Part shown: one piece after another, positions 33,450-40,601 of the stretch
Position numbering within the stretch: position 1 is the first letter of the stretch
Layout: every line of letters starts with the position of its first letter
Assembly: GCF_000952855.1 (NCBI RefSeq)
Contig: NZ_JSVU01000002.1
Coordinates: forward strand, 124,001-188,000
Length of the DNA stretch: 64,000 nt
Source: Aequorivita vladivostokensis
Lineage (GTDB): Bacteria; Bacteroidota; Bacteroidia; Flavobacteriales; Flavobacteriaceae
Reading direction: 5' to 3'
The notes under the pieces: generated by a model
The model's database searches: none
What the model saw: only the letters and a program-made list of their open reading frames with translations
What the model was told of the DNA's origin: nothing
Position numbers and translations under genes: made by a program

Positions 33450-34310
33450 TTACTCCCCATAAACATCTATCAAAACTTTATTATTATCAAATTCGTAATT
33501 ATAATTTCCGACTCGAAATGTTTGATCGTCCGTTTTTTCAAATCTTCCCTTATTCATAAATAGAAACTCGTCTTGACCACAATCTTTGGTGTAATGAGCA
33601 ATAACCAAATTAAAGAAATTTATATTTCCTCTACCACTCTTATGGAGTGATAAATATTCATTTCTCATTGCATTTGGAACATTCATAAATGCTTTGGTTT
33701 GGCTATTAACTTCTTCCATTGCTTCAATTTCATTTCTATGATATTGTTTGGCTTCATCAGTCATATTCTCAATCATCTTCTGGTTAAGGCCCCTCAACCA
33801 TTTTGTTGATGAATTTTCCCATTCTGATGAAGAAAATGCCTTTAAAATATCGTTTTCAAAATGAAGGAAAAGTCCAAATCTATTTGATTTGTATAAGTTT
33901 TTATCTTCATTATTTAAATCGAGAATTGATTTTACAAATTCTAAATCGAAATTTTCCGATTCAATACCTTCTTGTAAAATATCCTCAACATTTAAGTCAG
34001 AGTATTCAAAGTCCCAATCAATATTTTTAGATGCTTTTAAAGCATCAGAATATGAAATTTTGATTTGAGGATTTTTAGACAATACAAATTGAAGTTTTCT
34101 TGTTAAAGTAGTAAAACCTAAGCAAGATATTTTATTTGAGTCAGATGTATGAATTGTATATATATGATTTGTTGGAAATCCAATAGTTTTGATACAGTCA
34201 TTAATAGAGCCTTTTTCCAGTTCGTCTATTGGAATTAAATCTTCCTTATCAACTTTGAAGAAACCTGTCTTACTGTTATACTCTTTTTTTGTAAATAAAT
34301 TTTTAAACAT
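33450..34310 (-). CDS. Unknown cytoplasmic protein
   Basis: The protein has 286 residues from the ATG at 34310. A longer reading from 34436 would translate a structured noncoding element and is rejected. It is acidic, with no signal peptide or membrane helix. It begins MFKNLFTKKEYNSKTGFF, the middle is helical (EAKQYHRNEIEAMEEVNSQ), and the C terminus is beta-rich (FRVGNYNYEFDNNKVLIDV). I recognise no family. It is on the same strand as the orphan membrane gene upstream, separated by a 106-bp inverted-repeat element. Function unknown. Confidence 0.6.
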   Translation of the reverse strand: MFKNLFTKKEYNSKTGFFKVDKEDLIPIDELEKGSINDCIKTIGFPTNHIYTIHTSDSNKISCLGFTTLTRKLQFVLSKNPQIKISYSDALKASKNIDWDFEYSDLNVEDILQEGIESENFDLEFVKSILDLNNEDKNLYKSNRFGLFLHFENDILKAFSSSEWENSSTKWLRGLNQKMIENMTDEAKQYHRNEIEAMEEVNSQTKAFMNVPNAMRNEYLSLHKSGRGNINFFNLVIAHYTKDCGQDEFLFMNKGRFEKTDDQTFRVGNYNYEFDNNKVLIDVYGE

Positions 34311-34341
34311 CTGGTTTTTTTTATTTTGCGTACCTTTATCT

Positions 34342-34447
34342 ATATAAGCTGTGGCGTGTCCCGGCAAAGACCTTTCCCAATAAAAACTGCTTTGGAAAAT
34401 CTGCAGGATTTTCCATGTGTTGACAGCCCCAGCCATAGCTTATATAT
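34342..34447. repeat. Structured 106-bp element with imperfect terminal inverted repeats
   Basis: The left end TATATAAGCTGTGGC (34342-34356) matches the right end (34433-34447) in reverse complement with one mismatch. Inside is a perfect hairpin GGAAAATC-TGCAG-GATTTTCC (about 34393-34413). Much more GC-rich than its surroundings; the type is not recognised. Confidence 0.65.
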
Positions 34448-34463
34448 GGCTTAGCAATAGTAC

Positions 34464-35219
34464 TTATTCGGTACTTTTTACAGTAGCTTGATAATGTCCT
34501 TCGCTAATCATTCTACCATTTTGCAAATTTGCAATATAGAGATTTTCTAAATCGTCAATCATTTCGTCATACCAATTTTCTAACATTCCATAAAAGATGA
34601 AACGAAAAGAATCAAAAGAATACGAATGTTTATCATTTCTATATATTCCTCCATATTTATGGTGCCTGGAATTTGTGGTTTCAAAAAAACCTACACTTTC
34701 AGCGATGTTTTTGTTAAATAATTCAGTCAATTCTCCAACGTTCTTAATATTAAAATCCTTGTCGAATAGAAAATTAAATATTGCGCGTCTTACTCTAATA
34801 ATTTCCCGAGTCATCTTTGGGTCTATTAATGCTATTTCATTACATCTTATTTGTACTATCGTTGTCCATTCGCTAAATCTATCTTGTTTTATTTTTTCAA
34901 TATTTGAATCCAAAGTTGCCTTTACTCTTAAAAGTCCAAAATATGCCGAGCAAGTCGCAATTGTTAATGTCAAGAGATATTTATTAGGTAAATAAGCTGA
35001 TAAATATGTATCAATTCCTTTTGGTGAAAAATCAGAAGCCATTCCAAATACTTTTCCGTGTATTGAAATTAATGCGAGTATTGACATTAGGCATAAAATG
35101 GAAATGATAGTAATCATTAGTACATTCAATATTTTCATAGGTTGCTCTGGTATTATTGCTAACTCATTTATACTCTCAATTTTATTAGGTTTATCCAACC
35201 AATAAAGTGAGTTAAGCAC
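34464..35219 (-). CDS. Unknown two-helix membrane protein
   Basis: The protein has 251 residues with a GTG start at 35219; an ATG at 35138 (before ILNVLMITIISIL) is an alternative. There are two hydrophobic segments, about residues 29-51 and 74-93, with a short loop between and a cytoplasmic domain of about 150 residues (IKQDRFSEWTTIVQIRCNEI, FIFYGMLENWYDEMIDDL). No family is recognised. The pattern of two helices plus a helical cytoplasmic tail resembles membrane effector or SLATT-like proteins of defence systems, but this is only an impression. It lies downstream of an XRE regulator gene on the same strand. Confidence 0.55.
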   Translation of the reverse strand: MLNSLYWLDKPNKIESINELAIIPEQPMKILNVLMITIISILCLMSILALISIHGKVFGMASDFSPKGIDTYLSAYLPNKYLLTLTIATCSAYFGLLRVKATLDSNIEKIKQDRFSEWTTIVQIRCNEIALIDPKMTREIIRVRRAIFNFLFDKDFNIKNVGELTELFNKNIAESVGFFETTNSRHHKYGGIYRNDKHSYSFDSFRFIFYGMLENWYDEMIDDLENLYIANLQNGRMISEGHYQATVKSTE

Positions 35220-35261
35220 AAGTTATTAAAAATTTTCTTTGCATAGTTTCCAAAGATAAAA

Positions 35262-35335
35262 CAAACACAAACCCACCCATTGCGGAATACCGTAAGAGTG
35301 GGTTTTAATATTGGGGAGAATAATAAATATTTCTT
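35262..35335. repeat. Diverged ~75-bp dispersed repeat, copy 2, hairpin-forming
   Basis: AAACCCAC pairs with GTGGGTTT around an inner TTGCGG/CCGTAA-like stem, followed by an A/T-rich tract. It may also end transcription of the 91-residue regulator gene. Related to 33280-33356. Confidence 0.55.
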
Positions 35336-35338
35336 AAT

Positions 35339-35614
35339 TTAATTTTCTTGCATTTCCTTAATATATTTTTCGACATCAATTTGCATCTCGAATAGATTAA
35401 TTTTCTTCAAATTTAATCCCTTAGCAAAGAGAATTAATTTGTCTATGGTAGGATTTGCTTCGCCTCTCTCTATAGAACCAATGGTAAATTTAGTTAATCC
35501 AGGGTTATTATCCGCCAATTCCTGTTGAGAAATATGAAGTTTATTATATTCTTTACTAGGAATTTTCTCCCTTAATTTAAGTAAGTAATTACCAATTTTT
35601 TCTTTCTCAGTCAC
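35339..35614 (-). CDS. XRE-family transcriptional regulator
   Basis: The 91-residue protein carries an XRE helix-turn-helix across residues 8-70: YLLKLREKIPS, ISQQELADNNPGLTKFTIGSIERGEANPT, IDKLILFAKGL. A short acidic tail follows. A near-palindrome lies 50 bp upstream and may be its operator. It may control the unknown genes that follow on the minus strand or the structured RNA on the opposite side. Binding DNA as a dimer is the family norm. Confidence 0.82.
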   Translation of the reverse strand: MTEKEKIGNYLLKLREKIPSKEYNKLHISQQELADNNPGLTKFTIGSIERGEANPTIDKLILFAKGLNLKKINLFEMQIDVEKYIKEMQEN

Positions 35615-35664
35615 ACTATTCTATTTAGCTATTGATAAATTTCTCACTTATTAATAATATTTAT

Positions 35665-35682
35665 GGTATGATATATCTTACC
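35665..35682. promoter_or_regulatory. Near-palindromic operator candidate
   Basis: GGTATGATATATCTTACC is symmetric except for one base pair, 50 bp before the XRE gene start and 36 bp before the -7 element of the divergent RNA/susC side. Confidence 0.45.
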
Positions 35683-35717
35683 GCTAAATATTTTTTATTA
35701 TATTTGTTTTTATTAAA

Positions 35718-35725
35718 TAACTTTG
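35718..35725 (+). promoter_or_regulatory. -7 element upstream of the structured RNA
   Basis: TAACTTTG matches TAnnTTTG; transcription would begin near 35732. A TTTG at 35703-35706 is too close to be an ideal -33 box. Confidence 0.5.
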
Positions 35726-35731
35726 CGACTC

Positions 35732-35880
35732 TTCTAAGAGCAAAATATTAGAAGCACTCGCTTTGATTCTCGGATTGAAAACTGGTACTTTTTAGGAACG
35801 AGAGGATAAGCAGATTGCTCACGACCCGGGCGTGAGCTCTCTTATCGTTCCAAGGTATACCAGTACCCCAATCCGGTAAG
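35732..35880 (+). ncRNA. Candidate structured RNA (rod of nested stems)
   Basis: Four nested, perfect 7-bp stems lie in order: CGGATTG (35771-35777) with 35869-35875; ACTGGTA (35781-35787) with 35858-35864; GGAACGA (35795-35801) with 35845-35851; GCTCACG (35817-35823) with CGTGAGC (35831-35837) around loop ACCCGGG. A small hairpin CTCTT-CT-AAGAG sits near the predicted 5' end. No ORF runs through. It could be an independent RNA (a 6S-like rod is one idea) or the leader of the susC gene 270 bp on. The strand is inferred from the -7 element at 35718. Confidence 0.6.
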
Positions 35881-36150
35881 TTGAGTTTCGCGCCCACCTT
35901 TTTTAGGTACCGCGCATCTTATTTTTCAACTTTATTTTTCAAAGCATCCGTTTTCAGTTTTGTTTAGGAGTTTTTGCAATTGTTATTGTATTGAGTAGTT
36001 AGTATTGAGGGTTTGTAACTTCCAAGGAGGTTTCGACTCCGCTCAACCTGACATTCGTCTCACTACAAAAAAATGACCCGCTCCAGTTTTTCCAGACCAT
36101 CGGAGCAGGCCAGTAGTTAAATGAATACTAAACTTAACTGATGCAAAATT
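35881..36150 (+). other. Long leader before susC
   Basis: No gene was seen. It includes the block GTTTCGACTCCGCTCAACC (about 36031-36049), a motif I recall as a common interspersed repeat in flavobacterial genomes, and an imperfect CCGCTCC/GGAGCAGG hairpin (about 36078-36110). Confidence 0.5.
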
Positions 36151-39135
36151 ATGAAAAATAAGTACAGGGGCTACTATGTCCTACCCTTATCTTTTGCCCT
36201 ATTCTGGGCATTAAGTACTCCCCTAACCTCACAAAATGGCTCCCCTCCTATTTCGGGCATTGTTGCCGATGCCAATGGGCCACTTGGGGGCGTAAATATT
36301 ATAGTAAAAAATACCGCTCGTGGTACCCAAAGTGATGTGGATGGGCACTATTCCATAACCGCCAAAAAATCCGATACGCTTGTGTTTAGCTATCTGGGTT
36401 ATAAGGCGCAAGAAGTAGCAGTGGGCAGTGGTAGTATACTTAATGTTACATTGCAAGCTGATGCCACGGCGCTGGATCAAGTGGTTATTAATGCGGGGTA
36501 TTATACCACTACCGACAAAAAACGCACTGGAAGTATAGGGCGTGTAACCGCTGCTGAAATCGACAAACAACCTATCAATAATCCTCTTGAGGCCTTACAG
36601 GGACGGGTGACTGGAGTAGATGTAATTCAAAATTCCGGGGTGCCGGGAGGAGGATTTAAAATGCGCATTCGTGGTCAAAACAGTTTGATGGCCGGGAATG
36701 AACCGCTCTATATTATTGATGGGGTACCCTATGATACACGTACGCTCGGTTCTCCCAATACCTCAGGGGGAATTATTCCTGGTGCTGATGTCAGCCCCTT
36801 AAATGCCATAAACCCAGAAAGCATTGAATCCATTGAAATCCTAAAGGATGCAGACGCTACCGCTATCTATGGCTCCCGTGGGGCCAATGGGGTGGTTCTT
36901 ATTACCACTAAAAGAGGAAAGGAAGGAAAGACCAAAATAACGGTAAATAGCAGTACGGGTATAGCGCATATCTCTAAAAAGGCCAATCTGCTGAATACAG
37001 AGCAATATTTGGAAGTCCGTCGGGAAGCTTTCGCCAACGACGGGATAACAGAATATCCTGAATGGGCTTACGACGTAAATGGCACTTGGGATATGGAACG
37101 TTATACCGATTGGCAAAAGGAGCTAATAGGCGGTACAGCAAATACGCGCAAACTTTTAGCAGAGGTCTCGGGAGGCTCTTCCAAAACCCAATTCCTAATC
37201 AGTGGTCAATATCAGGAGGAGACCACTGTTTTCCCTGCAAAATATGCCTATGACAGACTTACGGTAAATACGAATTTAAACCATCAAAGTAATGATGAAC
37301 GGTTTAATATAGTGTTTACGGCAGGATATTCCCTTGAAAAAAATAATCTCCCAAATCTCGATTTTACTTCAGATGCTTTATGGTTGCCCCCAAACGCTCC
37401 GGCTATTTACGATGGGGAAGGCAATATAAACTGGGAGAACAGCACTTGGGCGAACCCATTGGCGGGGGTAGCAAGTAAATATACACAGGATTCCAAAAAC
37501 CTAATTACCAATACCATTGCATCCTATACCTTTCTTAATGATTTTGAAGTAAAGATCAATGCAGGCTATGGTTTCTCGCAGCTACAAGGCCTTACCACCA
37601 CCCCACACACCGTATACGATCCCGCCTATGGTATGGATAGTGGGTCTTCCAGACTTACCACAAGCAACGGCGGTCGAAATTACTGGATAACAGAACCACA
37701 AATCCGCTGGCAAAAGAAAAATGAAACCCATAAATGGGATATTCTCGTGGGAAGTTCTTTTCAAGAAAACACTTATGATCAAAAGATTATTACGGGAAGG
37801 GGATTTCCTAACAATCATTTCATAAATAATCTGGGGGCAGCGACCACGGTGACCATTGTGGATGAAAGCAAAACCAATTATAAATACCATTCCCTTTTTG
37901 GCAGGATCAACTATACTTTCCGTAACGAACTTTTCCTTAATGTTACCGGAAGACGGGACGGCTCCAGCAGGTTTGGTCCTAAAAACAAATATGGAAACTT
38001 TGGAGCTATTGGGGCGGCCTGGATATTTACCGAGGGAAGAACTTTTAATGGGTTGAGCTTTGGAAAGCTTAGAGGCAGTTATGGCCTTGCAGGAAATGAC
38101 CAGATAGGCGATTATCAATACTTGCAAACCTACTCCATAGAGGATTATCCGTATGATGGCAATATAGGATTGGTACCTTCCCGTTTGTACAATCCCAATT
38201 TTAAATGGGAAAAAATAATCAAACGGGAAGCCGCCGTGGAACTGGGCTTTCTGGATAATAAAATCTCCATTTCCGCGGCCTACTATAATAACCGCTCATC
38301 AAATCAATTGGTAAATTATGCCTTGCCCGGTACAACGGGTTTTGTAAGTATTCAAGCAAATCTGGATGCAGAAGTAGAGAACTCAGGCTTTGAGATTGAA
38401 TTGAACAGCGTTTTAGGCCGTAGTAATAATTTTACCTGGAATAATTCCTTAAACTTTTCCATGGCCCGCAACAAACTATTGGCCTTTCCAAGTCTTGAAA
38501 ATTCCACCTATGCCAATAGATACGTAATTGGAGAACCATTAACCATAACAAAACTTTACGAGCTGCAAGGGGTAAATCCTGAAACCGGGCTTTTTGAATT
38601 TAAGGATTATAATGGGGATGGCGTCATCAGCAGCGATAAGGATAGGCAATATATAGCAGATCTGTCTCCAAAGTTTTTCGGCGGGCTCTCCAATACCTTA
38701 GGCTATAAAAATTGGTCCCTAGATTTTCTTTTTCAATTTGTCAAGAAAAACGGATATAACCAGTACCGCTTTTCGGAGCCGCCGGGTCTAATGGGAAACC
38801 GCTCCATAAGCGTATTGGACCGATGGCAGCAACCCGGGGATGTGGCTCCAATGCAACGCTATACAACCGGGGAAAATTATGAAGCCTATTTGGCCTATTC
38901 TCAGTTTACTCAGAGCAATGGCGTTATTTCCGATGCTTCCTTTATTCGGTTACGCTCAATGGAATTGGCCTATAATTTAAAATTGGGAAAGGAAGCTGGC
39001 ACTTACTGCCGGATCTTCCTTCAAGGCCTAAACCTATTGACCTTTACAAATTTTAAAGGTGCAGATCCAGATCAAATTACTGGGTTTCTTCCCTCCCTAC
39101 GAAAAATCACTTTTGGGGCACAACTCCATTTATAA
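36151..39135 (+). CDS. SusC/RagA-type TonB-dependent outer-membrane transporter
   Basis: The 994-residue protein has a signal peptide (about 1-27), then a carboxypeptidase-regulatory-like domain (VADANGPLGGVNIIVKN, about 35-115), a SusC plug (NPLEALQGRVTGVDVIQNSG, LYIIDGVPYD, SIEILKDADATAIYGSRG) and a beta-barrel ending in a short C-terminal strand with terminal Leu. It imports oligomers (glycans or peptides) that its SusD lid captures, powered by TonB. It heads an operon with susD and an S9 peptidase, so a peptide or a peptide-glycan is more likely than a plain glycan. No glycoside hydrolase is present. A structured RNA lies upstream. Confidence 0.95.
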   Translation: MKNKYRGYYVLPLSFALFWALSTPLTSQNGSPPISGIVADANGPLGGVNIIVKNTARGTQSDVDGHYSITAKKSDTLVFSYLGYKAQEVAVGSGSILNVTLQADATALDQVVINAGYYTTTDKKRTGSIGRVTAAEIDKQPINNPLEALQGRVTGVDVIQNSGVPGGGFKMRIRGQNSLMAGNEPLYIIDGVPYDTRTLGSPNTSGGIIPGADVSPLNAINPESIESIEILKDADATAIYGSRGANGVVLITTKRGKEGKTKITVNSSTGIAHISKKANLLNTEQYLEVRREAFANDGITEYPEWAYDVNGTWDMERYTDWQKELIGGTANTRKLLAEVSGGSSKTQFLISGQYQEETTVFPAKYAYDRLTVNTNLNHQSNDERFNIVFTAGYSLEKNNLPNLDFTSDALWLPPNAPAIYDGEGNINWENSTWANPLAGVASKYTQDSKNLITNTIASYTFLNDFEVKINAGYGFSQLQGLTTTPHTVYDPAYGMDSGSSRLTTSNGGRNYWITEPQIRWQKKNETHKWDILVGSSFQENTYDQKIITGRGFPNNHFINNLGAATTVTIVDESKTNYKYHSLFGRINYTFRNELFLNVTGRRDGSSRFGPKNKYGNFGAIGAAWIFTEGRTFNGLSFGKLRGSYGLAGNDQIGDYQYLQTYSIEDYPYDGNIGLVPSRLYNPNFKWEKIIKREAAVELGFLDNKISISAAYYNNRSSNQLVNYALPGTTGFVSIQANLDAEVENSGFEIELNSVLGRSNNFTWNNSLNFSMARNKLLAFPSLENSTYANRYVIGEPLTITKLYELQGVNPETGLFEFKDYNGDGVISSDKDRQYIADLSPKFFGGLSNTLGYKNWSLDFLFQFVKKNGYNQYRFSEPPGLMGNRSISVLDRWQQPGDVAPMQRYTTGENYEAYLAYSQFTQSNGVISDASFIRLRSMELAYNLKLGKEAGTYCRIFLQGLNLLTFTNFKGADPDQITGFLPSLRKITFGAQLHL

Positions 39136-39153
39136 TCATTAAAAAACGTACAG

Positions 39154-40548
39154 ATGAAAAAAGCAATACACTATCATATCAAAAAATATATATACCTCCT
39201 GCTCTGCCCTTTACTCTTTTTGGGCTGCGAGGATTTCTTGGAAGCAGAAGACCCCTTGGGGCAACTAAACAGTCCCCTAGTTTTTGAGGATGAAGCCACC
39301 GCTACTGCCGCGGTTACAACCCTATATGCAAAATTGCGGGACGAGGTGCTATTGACCGGAAACACTCAGGGCCTTGGCCTATTAATGGGCATATACGCTG
39401 ATGAAATGGACTACTACGGTTTTGGGGGAGAGCCATTGGACAGCTTTTATCAGCACCAGGTATTCTCCGATGATGTAATTGCAGAAAACCTTTGGACCCA
39501 ATCCTACGCCCTCATTTATATGGGCAACGCAATATTAGAAGGGCTCGAAACTTCCCAGATTTTAAGTGCAGAGAGCAAGGCACAACTGAGAGGGGAGGTT
39601 CTTTTTATTCGGGCCCTCTCCTATTTTTATTTGGTCAACCTCTATGGGGATATTCCGTATGCAATCACTACCAATTACGAAGTAAACAGCATCCTCTCAA
39701 GAATGCCCGCTTCTCAGGTTTATGAAAACATAGTTATTGATCTAAATGAAAGCAAGACCTTGCTGGGAACCAATTACATTTCTGGGGAACGAACTCGCGT
39801 CAATAGCATGGGAGTGTCCGCCCTACTTGCCCGAATATACCTCTATACAGAACAATGGAATGCAGCAGAAATGGAAGCCAGTGCGGTGATAAACAATACT
39901 TCTTTGTACAACTTGGAAACTGAAGTCTCTAATGAATTTTTAAAGGAAAGTCCTTCAGCTATTTTACAATTTAAACCAAAGACGGAAGGTAACAACACTT
40001 TGGAAGCATCCACATTCATATTTACCGCTGGCCCTCCGCCTTTAGTTTCCCTTGAACCTCAACTTATAGAAGGAATGGAGGCAGACGATCAAAGGCGGGA
40101 GCAGTGGATTGGGGAAGTTACGGACGGGAGCCAAACTTGGTATTATCCCAACAAATACCAAAACAATAGCAATACAGGCACAAGTATGGAATATTCCATA
40201 GTGTTTCGCATATCAGAACAATACTTAATCCGTGCGGAAGCCAAGGCCAAACTAGGGAACCTTCCAGACGCTTTGGAAGACCTCAACACCATTCGGAACA
40301 GGGCTGGCTTGATGGATTCAGAGGCAACAACTCAAAATGAAATTTTAGAGGCCATATTCCAAGAACGCTACCATGAACTCTTTTCAGAATTCGGTCATAG
40401 GTGGTTTGACCTTAAGAGGCTTGGCTTGGCAAACGAAATCCTTGCTCCCATTAAGCCCGGCTGGAAACCAACTGATGTATTGTTGCCAATTCCAGAGAAC
40501 GAACTTTTAATGAACCCTAACCTGTATCCTCAAAATCCGGGATATTAA
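39154..40548 (+). CDS. SusD/RagB-type outer-membrane lipoprotein
   Basis: The 464-residue protein has a lipoprotein signal with lipobox LFLGC (Cys25). The TPR-rich SusD fold includes FIRALSYFYLVNLYGDIPYAIT near residue 155 and the typical C terminus: YLIRAEAKAKLGN, ALEDLNTIRNRAGL, IFQERYHELFSEFGHRWFDLKR and LLPIPENELLMNPNL. It is the surface lid of the SusC barrel and decides the ligand. The gene starts 18 bases after susC and its product would pair with that transporter. The ligand is unknown. Confidence 0.95.
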   Translation: MKKAIHYHIKKYIYLLLCPLLFLGCEDFLEAEDPLGQLNSPLVFEDEATATAAVTTLYAKLRDEVLLTGNTQGLGLLMGIYADEMDYYGFGGEPLDSFYQHQVFSDDVIAENLWTQSYALIYMGNAILEGLETSQILSAESKAQLRGEVLFIRALSYFYLVNLYGDIPYAITTNYEVNSILSRMPASQVYENIVIDLNESKTLLGTNYISGERTRVNSMGVSALLARIYLYTEQWNAAEMEASAVINNTSLYNLETEVSNEFLKESPSAILQFKPKTEGNNTLEASTFIFTAGPPPLVSLEPQLIEGMEADDQRREQWIGEVTDGSQTWYYPNKYQNNSNTGTSMEYSIVFRISEQYLIRAEAKAKLGNLPDALEDLNTIRNRAGLMDSEATTQNEILEAIFQERYHELFSEFGHRWFDLKRLGLANEILAPIKPGWKPTDVLLPIPENELLMNPNLYPQNPGY

Positions 40549-40601
40549 ATTCAATATATGTTATGAAATTAATATTTATTAAAACTAAACCATTTCCTAT
40601 T

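Noticed and set aside
34311-34436. An in-frame 42-residue extension of the 286-residue unknown protein
   Set aside because: It translates the GC-rich inverted-repeat element and has odd composition; the ATG at 34310 gives a normal start.
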